A stretch of 26,689 nt of DNA from an uncultured Christensenella sp. (lineage in GTDB: Bacteria; Bacillota; Clostridia; Christensenellales; UBA1750). A program made the translations under genes and the position numbers. The stretch lies in the NCBI GenBank assembly GCA_905193155.1, contig CAJJNQ010000036.1, positions 1-26,689 on the forward strand, written 5' to 3'. Below the pieces are notes generated by a model, which was not told the DNA's origin, did no database searches, and was given only the letters and a program-made list of their open reading frames with translations. Position 1 is the first letter of the stretch; each line of letters opens with the position of its first letter. Shown piece after piece: positions 1-8,191 of this stretch.

Positions 1-55
1 GCTGCTTGAACAATTTTTGCTTCAGAATATTGTCTAACTTTTTGGGGTCACTTCA
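1..55 (-). mobile_element. Possible end of an IS3-family insertion sequence, cut by the window edge
   Basis: Positions 31-55, read on the minus strand from 55 downwards, start TGAAGTGACCCC and continue into AAAAAGTTAGACA. From memory this resembles the terminal inverted repeats of many IS3-family (IS150-type) elements, which start with TG and carry a CCCCAAAAAGTT core. If 55 is the outer tip, the element body lies to the left and out of view. No transposase can be recognised in the 30 bases available. The partner repeat and target duplication are not visible, so this stays tentative. Confidence 0.35.
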
Positions 56-76
56 GAAAAAGGGAAGGGGAAAGCT

Positions 77-901
77 TTACGCTTTGCGGGGCGTCAGCAG
101 GCATTTGCCGCCGGAAAAGAGCAGCGCGGCCGTGAAGGAGAGAACCCGCACGTCGGAATGCGAGGCGAGCAGCCGCGGCACAGCGGCGCTTGCCCAGGCG
201 ATGAACGGCGTAGAGAACTGACAGAGCAGGAACCAGACACCGCTCACGATGCCGATGCTCAGCAGCGCGACGCCTGCCGCTTTGCGCCCGCGCTCGATCA
301 GCGGCAGCAAGGCCGCACCCGAGAGAAGCAGAAGGAGCGCTTCCAGAGCGGTGTACAGGCGGGGGATCGTCTGCGCGCCCGGCTGTCGCAAATTCAGCAT
401 GGAGGGCTGGGAGAGCTGGCGCATTTCATTCGCCCAGGCTTCTGCGCGGCTCAGCGCCCAAAGCACCGGCACGATTGCCAACAAGATCAGCATCTGTTTG
501 AGATCAAACGGCGCGGTCTTTTCAGCAAACAGCCCCAGCGCGCACAGGGAGCCGGTCAGCCCCAGCAGCATCAGTGCGGAGGGCAGTATCTGCGGATCGG
601 TCAGCTTGTAGGTCACAGAAAACACCGGCGTGCCAGAAAGGCAGAGCCACAGTGCGCTCGCCGCAAACGCGGGCAGCACCGTCAGCGGATGAACGCCTTT
701 TTTCACTGCGCCCAGCGCGAACAGCCCGAAGGCCAGCAGCAGCCCCACCACGGGATAGGGCACTGCGGGATAAATGCCGAAGCTCGTTTTGCCGTTGTCA
801 CCCGGCAGCATCATCCCCGCCCGCAGCATGCCGCACAGCCCGAACAGCGTAATGATCAGCACAACCACACCCAGAGCAAACAGGATTTTTCTTCTCATCA
901 T
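77..901 (-). CDS. Polytopic membrane protein of unknown function
   Basis: A 274-residue, strongly hydrophobic protein with about seven predicted membrane segments (roughly residues 4-24, 45-65, 72-90, 107-127, 135-151, 184-203 and 209-228). It starts with the positively charged MMRRK, as expected for a cytoplasmic N-terminus. The start was set at 901 because AAGGAG lies six bases upstream; the in-frame ATG at 922 would place that site inside the gene. No catalytic motif or known family was recognised. It lies 61 bases downstream of the secreted-protein gene on the same strand, so the two may be cotranscribed from the promoter at 1832-1860. A pair of one secreted and one polytopic membrane protein suggests an envelope role, but this is only inference. 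Confidence 0.75.
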   Translation of the reverse strand: MMRRKILFALGVVVLIITLFGLCGMLRAGMMLPGDNGKTSFGIYPAVPYPVVGLLLAFGLFALGAVKKGVHPLTVLPAFAASALWLCLSGTPVFSVTYKLTDPQILPSALMLLGLTGSLCALGLFAEKTAPFDLKQMLILLAIVPVLWALSRAEAWANEMRQLSQPSMLNLRQPGAQTIPRLYTALEALLLLLSGAALLPLIERGRKAAGVALLSIGIVSGVWFLLCQFSTPFIAWASAAVPRLLASHSDVRVLSFTAALLFSGGKCLLTPRKA

Positions 902-924
902 GACACACTCCTTTCCAATCAAAT

Positions 925-951
925 GGGGGGCATCCGGTTAGAATGCTCCCC
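925..951. repeat. 9-bp inverted repeat between two minus-strand genes
   Basis: GGGGGGCAT (925-933) faces ATGCTCCCC (943-951) across a 9-base loop, with one G-T wobble on the plus strand. No run of T follows on either strand, so it is not a standard intrinsic terminator. It could be a processing or attenuation hairpin in the shared transcript of the flanking minus-strand genes. Confidence 0.4.
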
Positions 952-962
952 TGCGCATTCAT

Positions 963-1724
963 TTAGCGAAGATCTCGACAGTCAACGTAAAAATCGAGAG
1001 CAAGCGGATCGGTCGTACTGCTGCTTGTGTAAAGATAGGTTCCGGCTGCCAAGGTGCAGGAAACCATGGGACGGTAGTCTGCACCGCTAGGGGCAGATAA
1101 TGTGTAGTACCTTAATGAAACCGGAGAATATTGGGTCCCGGTTCGTTCAAACTCGGGAACGCCGGATGCGCTATGCTGCATCATGTTGTTCATAACCATT
1201 TTATAGGGAGTTCTTGTGTCCGAACCGTAGGATACACGATGTTTCGTGCTGGTGAGCTTGAAACTGACATCAACTCCAAGATCATCATAACGATAGGAAT
1301 AGTAAATAGTTGCATAGAGAGTATAGGAGGTGAAGGATTGATTGTCGGAGGTTGAACCGGAACCCGTATTGGTTCTGGCAGTAAAGACGGCGGTTGTCGC
1401 ATAGGTTTCCTCTGTCGTGCCGTTGTCAAAGACTTTCCGGCTGAGAAGTTGGGTTGCATATTCGGGAGAAGAGGCGTTCCGTGCGAAAGCGACAGAATCA
1501 CCGGATACTTCCGCTCTGGGAATCATGGATACAATCTGCTTCAGGCTTTCGGAACGTTCGTCGACATTTGCATGAGCTTTATCCAGAAGCTCTTGTTCCG
1601 TATAGGGAGTATAATTTACAGAGTAGAGAATTTGGGGAGAAGAGACAGAGGATGCACTGACTTTTGCAAGGGGAAGAACTACGAGAAGGAGAGTGAGAAG
1701 AAAACAGAACCATCGCTTAGACAT
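963..1724 (-). CDS. Secreted protein of unknown function, AT-rich gene
   Basis: A 253-residue protein with a classic signal peptide: MSKR, a Leu/Val-rich core at residues 8-19, and a V-S-A cleavage site at about residue 24. The mature part is rich in Ser, Thr and Tyr and looks beta-rich after residue 100. It has no membrane anchor, no lipobox and no recognised enzyme motif. The start at 1724 was chosen over the in-frame ATG at 1808 because an AAAGGTG ribosome site and the signal peptide fit it; the upstream extension would bury the signal peptide. The gene is clearly AT-richer than its neighbours, which suggests horizontal acquisition or relaxed codon use. A near-consensus promoter lies at 1832-1860. 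I do not recognise the family. Confidence 0.75.
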   Translation of the reverse strand: MSKRWFCFLLTLLLVVLPLAKVSASSVSSPQILYSVNYTPYTEQELLDKAHANVDERSESLKQIVSMIPRAEVSGDSVAFARNASSPEYATQLLSRKVFDNGTTEETYATTAVFTARTNTGSGSTSDNQSFTSYTLYATIYYSYRYDDLGVDVSFKLTSTKHRVSYGSDTRTPYKMVMNNMMQHSASGVPEFERTGTQYSPVSLRYYTLSAPSGADYRPMVSCTLAAGTYLYTSSSTTDPLALDFYVDCRDLR

Positions 1725-1831
1725 TGAGTTCACACCTTTTTGATAGATAAGAGGGGGGCTGTTGATCAGACAGCGTATTCTTTTTCTGTTCCATGGACAG
1801 AAATTCATTACAACACCTTTATTTGCCTTGA

Positions 1832-1860
1832 ATTTTAATATATGTAAAATAAAATGTCAA
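1832..1860 (-). promoter_or_regulatory. Strong sigma-A-type promoter for the secreted-protein gene
   Basis: On the minus strand there is a perfect TTGACA (1860-1855), a 17-base AT-rich spacer, and TAAAAT (1837-1832). It sits about 108 bases upstream of the ATG at 1724 and points at it, leaving a fairly long leader. It begins immediately after the terminator of the ABC transporter genes. Confidence 0.75.
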
Positions 1861-1892
1861 GAAGAAAAGGCAGCCCTCTTTTGAGGACTGCC
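1861..1892 (-). terminator. Intrinsic terminator of the ABC exporter operon
   Basis: On the minus strand GGCAGTCCTC (1892-1883), a four-A loop and GAGGGCTGCC (1878-1869) form a 10-bp stem that includes one G-U pair, followed by TTTTCTTC (1868-1861). The wobble pairs only in minus-strand RNA, which fixes the direction. It lies 18 bases past the end of the ABC gene at 1910. Confidence 0.85.
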
Positions 1893-1909
1893 GGAAGAAA
1901 CGCGCGAAA

Positions 1910-3703
1910 TCAGTTTTCCTGAAGGAAGCGGTACTGCGCATTGCACAGCTCGGCGTAATGGCCGCCCAGGGCGATCAGCTCGTTGTGGGTGCCGCGCTCG
2001 GCGATGCGGCCGTCCTGCACGACCATGATGCAGTCCGCCTTGCGGATGGTGGAAAGGCGGTGCGCGATGACGAAGGAGGTGCGGCCCTTGAGCAGCGTCT
2101 CCAGCGCCTTCTGGATCAGGATCTCGGTATGGGTGTCGATGGAGGAAGTCGCTTCATCCAGAATCAGGATCTTCGGGTCATTCAGCAGCGCGCGGGCGAA
2201 GGAGATCAGCTGCTTCTGCCCGGTGGAAAGGCGGCTGCCGCGCTCGTTGACCTCGGTGTAATAGCCCTTTTCCATCGCCAGGATGGTGTCGTGGATGTGC
2301 ACCGCTTTGGCTGCGGCGATGACCTCTTCTTCCGTCGCGTCCAGCTTGCCGTAGCGGATGTTGTCCATGATCGTGCCGGAGAAGATGAAGCTGTCCTGCA
2401 TCATGACCGACATCTGCTTGCGCAGGGAGTGCAGGTTTACGTCGCGCACGTCGTGACCGTCAATCTTCACCGCGCCGCTGTCCACATCGTAGAAGCGGGA
2501 GATCAGGTTGACCACTGTGGATTTGCCCGCGCCCGTCGGGCCGACCAGCGCGATGGTTTGACCGGGATCGACGTGGAAGGTGACGTCCTTGAGGATCACC
2601 TTTTCCGGGTCATAGGAGAAGGTCACATTGTCAAAGTCCACATGCCCCTCGATGGGCGGCAGGTCGGGCGCACCCTTCTTGGAGTCGATCTGGATGGGCG
2701 TATCGAGGATTTCAAAGATGCGCTCGGTGGAGGCCATCGCCACCAGCACGTTGTTGTAGAAGTTGGCAAGGTTGTTCAGCGGCTCCCAGAAGCGGCCCAG
2801 GTACCACAGAATCAGCAGCAGCGTGCCCACCGTGATCTCGCCTGCGGCCACGTTCGGCCCCAGCATCGCCACGCCGAAGATGTAGACCAGCACCGTGCCG
2901 ATGGCCGATACCGTATCCAGGCTCGGCCAGAACAGGTTGTTGAGCTTGATGGCGCGGATCCAGCTGTGGCGGATGTCGTCGTTGGTGTCCTCAAAGATCT
3001 CGCAGTTGACGTCCTCGCGGGTGAAGGCCTCGGTCACGCGCATGCCGGAAAGGCTCTCGTGGAGATAGCCGTTCATGTTGGAGATCTTGTTGCGCACAAC
3101 TTGCCAGTTGCGGCGCATTTTGCGCTTTAAGCCAAAGAGAATCAACAGCAGAAAGGGGAGGATGGACATCGAAATCAGCGTCAGCTTCCAGTTGACCACC
3201 AGCATCAGCGTCAGCAGCAGCACCAGCGTTACGCAGTCGATGAACACGTTGACGATGCCGTTGGTGAACAGATCGTTTAGGGAATTGACGTCGTTGATGA
3301 CGCGCACCATGATCTTGCCCGCACTGCGGGAATCGAAGAAGTTGAAGGAAAGATCCTGAATGTGGTCAAACAGCGTCTGACGCATATCCGCAATGGCGCT
3401 GCGCCCCGCGGTATCCATGATGCGCGCACGGTAGCGCACGCAGATCGAGCCCACCGCCGCACAGATTACCATCGCAATCAGGAAGAAGGGGAAATTGTGG
3501 GCGTTGCCCGCGTCGATCTGGTCGATCGCCTTGGACATCAGCATCGGCAGCGCCAGTGAGCATATCGCCGAAATCACCATCAGGCACAGCGCAAAGGCGA
3601 TGCGCCCCTTATAGGGCTTTAGGAAGGTCAGCAGGCGCTTGAACTGCTCTTTGTTAAACGGGCGCTCAATGGCCTCGTCGTCGATGACGCGCAGTCTCGG
3701 CAT
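1910..3703 (-). CDS. ABC exporter half-transporter (membrane plus ATPase), catalytic half
   Basis: A 597-residue fused permease-ATPase of the type found in heterodimeric multidrug or lipid exporters. An N-terminal six-helix membrane domain covers about residues 30-325. The nucleotide-binding domain then shows Walker A GPTGAGKST (388-396), signature LSTGQ (492-496), Walker B ILILDE with Glu517, and the H-loop His548. The signature is LSTGQ rather than LSGGQ. Its partner gene, directly upstream, carries Asp in place of the catalytic Glu. In known asymmetric exporters such as TM287/288, a degenerate site pairs a defective Walker B with the altered signature of the partner. The ATG at 3703 directly abuts the partner's stop codon and has an AAGGAGG site, so the two are translationally linked. 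Substrate unknown. Confidence 0.95.
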   Translation of the reverse strand: MPRLRVIDDEAIERPFNKEQFKRLLTFLKPYKGRIAFALCLMVISAICSLALPMLMSKAIDQIDAGNAHNFPFFLIAMVICAAVGSICVRYRARIMDTAGRSAIADMRQTLFDHIQDLSFNFFDSRSAGKIMVRVINDVNSLNDLFTNGIVNVFIDCVTLVLLLTLMLVVNWKLTLISMSILPFLLLILFGLKRKMRRNWQVVRNKISNMNGYLHESLSGMRVTEAFTREDVNCEIFEDTNDDIRHSWIRAIKLNNLFWPSLDTVSAIGTVLVYIFGVAMLGPNVAAGEITVGTLLLILWYLGRFWEPLNNLANFYNNVLVAMASTERIFEILDTPIQIDSKKGAPDLPPIEGHVDFDNVTFSYDPEKVILKDVTFHVDPGQTIALVGPTGAGKSTVVNLISRFYDVDSGAVKIDGHDVRDVNLHSLRKQMSVMMQDSFIFSGTIMDNIRYGKLDATEEEVIAAAKAVHIHDTILAMEKGYYTEVNERGSRLSTGQKQLISFARALLNDPKILILDEATSSIDTHTEILIQKALETLLKGRTSFVIAHRLSTIRKADCIMVVQDGRIAERGTHNELIALGGHYAELCNAQYRFLQEN

Positions 3704-5485
3704 TTAGACCACCTCCTTGGGAGCAGACGTGATTTTGAATCCCGGTCGGGATGTGATGCTCTCAAAATCGCGGTATTGATCCTGATACATATCGTAGTAC
3801 AGGCCGCGCTTGGCGAGCAGCTCGTCATGGGTGCCGCGTTCAGCGATGCGGCCGCTCTTGTCCAACACCAGGATCTGATCGGCGTTTTTGACTGAGGAGA
3901 TGCGGTGCGCGATGATGAAGGTCGTGCGGTCTTTCATCACGGTTTTCAGGTGCCTCTGGATTTCATGCTCGGTTTCCATGTCCACAGCGGAGGTCGAATC
4001 GTCCAGCACCAGGATCGCGGGGTCGTAGAGCAGAGCGCGCGCGATGGCGATGCGCTGCTTCTGTCCGCCGGAAAGGCCCAGGCCGCGTTCGCCCACGATG
4101 GTGTCGTAGCCCTGCGGCATCTGCCGGATGAATTCGTCGGCTTCGGCAGCTTTTGCGGCCGCAACCACCTGATCCATCGGTGCTTCGGGGCGGCCGAAGC
4201 GGATGTTGTTCTCGATGGATTCGGAGAAGAGGAAGGTCTCCTGCATGACGTAGCCGATGCGGTCGCGCAGGGACTTGAGCGGCATGTCCTTCACGTCCGC
4301 GCCGTCGATCGTCACCGCGCCTTTGCGGCATTCGTAAAAGCGCCCGAGCAGGTTGACCACGCTGGTCTTGCCCGTGCCCGTCGCGCCCATCACCGCGCAG
4401 GTGCTGCCCGCGGGCACGTCGATGGTTACGTCATTGAGCACTGTCTCGTCCCCGTAGCCGAAGGTCACATGGTCGAATTTCACATGGCCGCGGAAGGGCT
4501 GCGGGAAGATCGTCTTTTCTTTATCCTTGATGCCGGCGCCGAGGTCCTGATAATAGAAGAGCTTTTCGGCGGAGGTCGTGGCCTGCGTCAGCATATTGAT
4601 GAGGTTGCCAAGCATCCGCATGGGGCCGGTGATCATCCAGATGTAGCCGGTGAACGAAACCAGCGCGCCCAGCGTCAGCGTCCCGCGGATGACCATCGCG
4701 CCGCCGATGCCCAGCAGCAGCGGCGTGCAGAAGCTGCCCAGGAAGTCCAGCACCGGCACATAGTCCGACCAGATGTAGGTCGTGCGCAGCAACAGGGAGA
4801 GCTGCTTGCGGTTCTCGACGGAGAAGGCTTCTTTTTCGTGCTCCTCCTGCGCAAACGCCTTGACCACGCGCACGCCGGAGATATTTTCCTGCGTCTTGGT
4901 CGAAAGCACCGCGTTCTGCTCACGGACATCCTTGAACGCCTTGTGGATCTTTTTGCGGAAGCGGATGGCGATAAAAGCCACGATGGGCGCGATGCACACC
5001 ATGACCAGCGCCAGCTTCCAGTTGATGAAAAACAGGAAGATCAGCGAGCCGAAAAACCAGATCGAGTTTTCGCAGATCTGCACGACGCCGCCGGCCAGCA
5101 GGTTGCGCAGGCCTTCGATATCGCCCGTCATGCGGGACATGATCTCGCCAATGTAGTTGGTGTCGTAAAAGTGGTAGCTCATCTCGCTCAGGTGCCGGTA
5201 AAGCCCCGTGCGCAGATCGAAGCAGAAGTTCTGCGACAGCTTTTCAAACGACACGCCGCGGATATAGTTGCTCACCGCGCGCAGCACGGTAAGAACCAAT
5301 ATCGCGCCGCACAGCGGCATCAGCTTTCCCATCTGTCCGCCCTTGATGACGTCGTCTACCATCCAGCCCGAAATCAGCGGCAAAATCAGGCGGGTGGCGT
5401 TGGCAGCCAGCAGCGCGACAAAGCCGATCAGGGCAAATTTGGCGTGGGGACGGCACATTCGGGCGATGCGTTTGAGCACTTCCAT
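3704..5485 (-). CDS. ABC exporter half-transporter with degenerate ATPase site
   Basis: A 593-residue membrane-plus-ATPase protein, the partner of the adjacent downstream half-transporter. Membrane helices span about residues 15-300. The ATPase domain has Walker A GATGTGKTS (367-375), a canonical LSGGQ signature (471-475), and Walker B ILVLDD, where Asp496 replaces the catalytic Glu. His527 of the H-loop is present. The pair is therefore predicted to have one consensus and one degenerate ATP site. The start was set at 5485, with AGGAGG 11 bases upstream. The in-frame ATG at 5560 lacks a ribosome site and falls about at or before the transcription start predicted from the promoter at 5563-5591. 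The transported substrate cannot be told from sequence. Confidence 0.93.
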   Translation of the reverse strand: MEVLKRIARMCRPHAKFALIGFVALLAANATRLILPLISGWMVDDVIKGGQMGKLMPLCGAILVLTVLRAVSNYIRGVSFEKLSQNFCFDLRTGLYRHLSEMSYHFYDTNYIGEIMSRMTGDIEGLRNLLAGGVVQICENSIWFFGSLIFLFFINWKLALVMVCIAPIVAFIAIRFRKKIHKAFKDVREQNAVLSTKTQENISGVRVVKAFAQEEHEKEAFSVENRKQLSLLLRTTYIWSDYVPVLDFLGSFCTPLLLGIGGAMVIRGTLTLGALVSFTGYIWMITGPMRMLGNLINMLTQATTSAEKLFYYQDLGAGIKDKEKTIFPQPFRGHVKFDHVTFGYGDETVLNDVTIDVPAGSTCAVMGATGTGKTSVVNLLGRFYECRKGAVTIDGADVKDMPLKSLRDRIGYVMQETFLFSESIENNIRFGRPEAPMDQVVAAAKAAEADEFIRQMPQGYDTIVGERGLGLSGGQKQRIAIARALLYDPAILVLDDSTSAVDMETEHEIQRHLKTVMKDRTTFIIAHRISSVKNADQILVLDKSGRIAERGTHDELLAKRGLYYDMYQDQYRDFESITSRPGFKITSAPKEVV

Positions 5486-5562
5486 GAAACCGTTTACCTC
5501 CTGTATCACCGGCCGTTTATTTCTTTCGGGACCGGCTTGGATTGTAGATAGGTCTAACATCT

Positions 5563-5591
5563 ATGATAAACCAAATGTTAAAATTCGTCAA
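5563..5591 (-). promoter_or_regulatory. Promoter of the ABC exporter operon
   Basis: Minus strand: TTGACG (5591-5586), a 17-base spacer, TATCAT (5568-5563). Transcription would start near 5556, giving a leader of about 70 bases before the ATG at 5485. This is also the main reason for rejecting the upstream ATG at 5560. Confidence 0.7.
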
Positions 5592-5601
5592 AGCTTTTTT
5601 A

Positions 5602-5632
5602 CACAAAAGTCCGCTTTTCCGTAGCTTTTGTG
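5602..5632. repeat. Inverted repeat between two divergent promoters
   Basis: CACAAAAG (5602-5609) and CTTTTGTG (5625-5632) form a perfect 8-bp inverted repeat with a 15-base spacer. It sits upstream of the ABC operon -35 box and about 27 bases before the oxidoreductase -35 box. The position suits a regulator operator controlling one or both units. No regulator gene is nearby. Confidence 0.4.
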
Positions 5633-5658
5633 CTTAAAACGAAATCTTCGGCGCTCCA

Positions 5659-5686
5659 TTGTAAATCCCGGAAAAAATGTTATACT
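5659..5686 (+). promoter_or_regulatory. Extended -10 promoter for the oxidoreductase cassette
   Basis: TTGTAA (5659-5664), a 16-base spacer and TATACT (5681-5686), preceded by the extended -10 element TG at 5678-5679. It lies about 60 bases before the ATG at 5749, which has its own GGGGGAGG ribosome site. It is the only good promoter seen for the seven tightly packed genes that follow. Confidence 0.7.
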
Positions 5687-5748
5687 GGATAATAGAACAG
5701 AGCATTCATTCTGTTCCGATATAGATCAATCCGGGGGAGGAACAACAC

Positions 5749-7014
5749 ATGAGAAAATATGACGTCGTGGTCTGCGGCGGCGGGCTGACCGGCGTGGCGG
5801 CAGCCATTCAGGCCAAGCGCTCCGGCGCGGGCAGCGTGCTGCTGATCGAAAGATACGGATTTCTGGGGGGACTGGCCACCAACGGCCTGATCAACCCCTT
5901 TATGCCCTACTGGAAGCAGGGCGTTCCGCCGGAAGAGGGCGGCCAGCTCGTCTTCGGCATTTTTGAAGAAATCCTGCACGAGTTGGAAAAGATGGGCGGT
6001 CTGGCGGAAAACCGCTGCAATTTCGATGCCGAATGCATGAAGATCGTGCTCCAGCGCATGTGCCTGAAGGCGGGCGTGGAGCTGCTGCTGCACACCGTCA
6101 TCGAGCAGGTACACGTCAAGGGCGACCGCATGGTGGCCGTGCGCGTGGCCAACAAGAGCGGCATCGAGTTCATGGCGGCGGATTCCTTCATCGACTGCAC
6201 GGGCGATGCGGACGTGGCGCACCTGTGCGGCTGCCCGTGGAAGAAGGGCCGCGACGAGGACGGCCAGTGCCAGCCCATGACCCTGTGCTTCCGCATGGGC
6301 GGCGTGGACCGCGCAAAAATGCCCTCCGATGAGCGCATCAACGAGCTTTACGACGAGGCGAAGGCGCGCGGCGAGATCACCAACCCGCGCGAGGACGTGC
6401 TGCACTTCGACGTGCTTCAGCCCGACGTGGTGCATTTCAACACCACCCGCGTCATCCTGCACGATGCGACCAGCGCCTGGTCCCTGACCGATGCGGAAAT
6501 CACCGCAAGGGAACAGGTCTGGGAGATGGTTTCCTTCCTCAAAAATCATGTTCCCGGCTTTGAAAACGCCTATCTTCAGGTCACGGCCGCGCAGACCGGC
6601 GCAAGAGAATCCCGCCGCATCGTGGGCGAATATGTGCTCACCGGCGAGGACGTGATGAATCAGGCGCGTTTTGCCGACGCAATCTGCCGCTTTGCCTACA
6701 TGATCGACATCCATAACCCCGCGGGCTCCGGCACCGAGCGCCGCTATCTGCCCGAGGGCGGCTATTACGAAATTCCCTTCCGCTGCCTTGTGCCCAAGCA
6801 CATCACCAATCTGCTGGTCGCGGGCAGAACCGTTTCCTGCGATCATGTCGCGCTCTCGTCGCTGCGCGTGATGCCCGCCTGCGCCGCCATGGGGCAGGCA
6901 GCCGGTCTTGCCGCCGCAGAGCGCAAAAAGAAGGGCGTCGCCTTTAAGGACTTGAACGGCCTGAAGCTGCACAACGCGCTGGTCGACACGGGGGCAATGC
7001 GCGCAGATGACTGA
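5749..7014 (+). CDS. FAD-dependent oxidoreductase
   Basis: A 421-residue flavoprotein of the FAD-dependent oxidoreductase type (PF12831-like). An N-terminal Rossmann motif GGGLTG (residues 10-15) with Glu34 at the end of the second strand binds the ADP part of FAD. A DCTGDADV motif lies near residue 148. A C-terminal VAGRTVS and ALSSLRVMPAC region ends in a GQAAGLAAA helix, as is typical of the family. No signal peptide or membrane segment is seen. It is the first gene of the cassette and its last 8 bases overlap the MFS gene. Members oxidise diverse substrates, often in carbohydrate or organic-acid gene clusters, so the actual substrate is unknown. The dehydrogenase and isomerase genes downstream favour a polyol or sugar-derived compound, as an inference. 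Confidence 0.88.
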   Translation: MRKYDVVVCGGGLTGVAAAIQAKRSGAGSVLLIERYGFLGGLATNGLINPFMPYWKQGVPPEEGGQLVFGIFEEILHELEKMGGLAENRCNFDAECMKIVLQRMCLKAGVELLLHTVIEQVHVKGDRMVAVRVANKSGIEFMAADSFIDCTGDADVAHLCGCPWKKGRDEDGQCQPMTLCFRMGGVDRAKMPSDERINELYDEAKARGEITNPREDVLHFDVLQPDVVHFNTTRVILHDATSAWSLTDAEITAREQVWEMVSFLKNHVPGFENAYLQVTAAQTGARESRRIVGEYVLTGEDVMNQARFADAICRFAYMIDIHNPAGSGTERRYLPEGGYYEIPFRCLVPKHITNLLVAGRTVSCDHVALSSLRVMPACAAMGQAAGLAAAERKKKGVAFKDLNGLKLHNALVDTGAMRADD

Positions 7015-8188
7015 AATCAAAAAGAATAGCTCCTATCCGTGGTCCATTTTGCCTTTTTTTGCTCTGGTCTACATGACGGATGCGATATACCAGAATTATT
7101 ACGGCAACTTTCTGGTGGGCAGGGGCATCGAGCAGAGCGCCATTGGAACGATCATGGCGATCTCGCCTATTGCGGCGCTGCTGGCGCAGCCCATCTGGGG
7201 GGCGGCAGGAGACCGCATGAAATGGAAAAACACGCTGCTGACTTGGCTGACGGGCATTTCTGCCTTAGTGCTGGTGGCTGCCGGGTTTGTCAATGCCGTC
7301 TGGTCGGCGATGGCTGTGGTGTGCGCCTATGCGTTCTTTCACGACAGCATTTCGCCTCTGCTCACGGCCATGGCGCTGGAAACGCTGGAAAAAGGCCGTT
7401 TCCGCTTTGGACCGGTGCGCATGAGCGGCACGGTGGCTTATGCCGTCACGGCACCGGTGATCGGCTTTGTGATGGCGAATAATTATGGGCTTGCGCCTTT
7501 CTTCGCAGCGCTGTTCCTGGGGATGGGACTGATCGCCTCTTTCTTCCTGCCGAAGGTGGAGGGGCATCAGCATGGCAAGCGCGAAAAGGTTTCGATGATG
7601 CGCCTGCTTAAAAACAAGCCGCTGATGCTCATGACGCTTTTTTGCATCGCGCAGAACATTGGCTGCGCGCACTTCAACACCTATTTTTCTCTCTACATGG
7701 AGGGCATGGGCGCGAGTTCCGGCCTGATCGGCGTGGCATATTTCCTCTCTGCTGTGGCAGAGATTCCGTTCCTTTTGATGGGCGACCGCATCTTCAGAAA
7801 GATCGGCGTGGGCGGACTGTTGATTCTCTCCACCGTGGCTGCGTCGCTGCGCATGCTGTTCACCGGCATGAGCCAGAGCGCAGGTCTTGCGGCGGTTGCG
7901 CAGCTGCTGCACGGCTGGGATACCATCGTGATGATGTTCGCCATGGCCAAGTATATCAACCTCACCGTACCGGATGATCTCAAGGCCTCCGGTCAGATGC
8001 TCTTCAACGTCATCGCTCTGGGCGTGGCCAGAGCTGTCGGGTCTTGGATTTCGGGACAGCTGGTCGGGATGACCGACTTGCGCATGCCGTTTTATTTCTC
8101 GGCGGCTATTTGCCTGATCTCCGTGGTGATTTTCGGTGCGATCATCCTGAAAAACCGCGATCTGCGCAGCGCAGGACGGGAGGAATGA
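7007..8188 (+). CDS. MFS transporter (importer-like)
   Basis: A 393-residue protein with about 12 hydrophobic segments, of the MFS_1-like/LacY-type branch. The conserved loop between helices 2 and 3 reads WGAAGDRMKWK (about residues 64-74), the family's G-x-x-x-D-R-x-x-R/K motif. A second half-repeat GDRIFRKIG lies near residue 258. A charged cytoplasmic loop (about residues 186-207) divides the two six-helix halves. Its ATG is inside the last codons of the oxidoreductase gene, so translation is probably coupled. Its place in the cassette suggests uptake of the compound that the neighbouring enzymes process, but export is not excluded. Confidence 0.88.
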   Translation: MTEIKKNSSYPWSILPFFALVYMTDAIYQNYYGNFLVGRGIEQSAIGTIMAISPIAALLAQPIWGAAGDRMKWKNTLLTWLTGISALVLVAAGFVNAVWSAMAVVCAYAFFHDSISPLLTAMALETLEKGRFRFGPVRMSGTVAYAVTAPVIGFVMANNYGLAPFFAALFLGMGLIASFFLPKVEGHQHGKREKVSMMRLLKNKPLMLMTLFCIAQNIGCAHFNTYFSLYMEGMGASSGLIGVAYFLSAVAEIPFLLMGDRIFRKIGVGGLLILSTVAASLRMLFTGMSQSAGLAAVAQLLHGWDTIVMMFAMAKYINLTVPDDLKASGQMLFNVIALGVARAVGSWISGQLVGMTDLRMPFYFSAAICLISVVIFGAIILKNRDLRSAGREE

Positions 8189-8191
8189 CGC

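Noticed and set aside
3905..5551. A 548-codon plus-strand open frame
   Set aside because: Mirror of the ABC half-transporter gene; His/Asp/Arg-rich without motifs.
5486..5560. Longer N-terminus for the degenerate ABC half (ATG at 5560)
   Set aside because: No ribosome site, and the ATG lies about at or upstream of the transcription start predicted from the -10 box at 5563-5568. ATG 5485 has AGGAGG.
5680..7020. A 446-codon minus-strand open frame
   Set aside because: Antisense to the FAD oxidoreductase, which has intact FAD motifs; the translation has no domain and would run through the plus-strand promoter.
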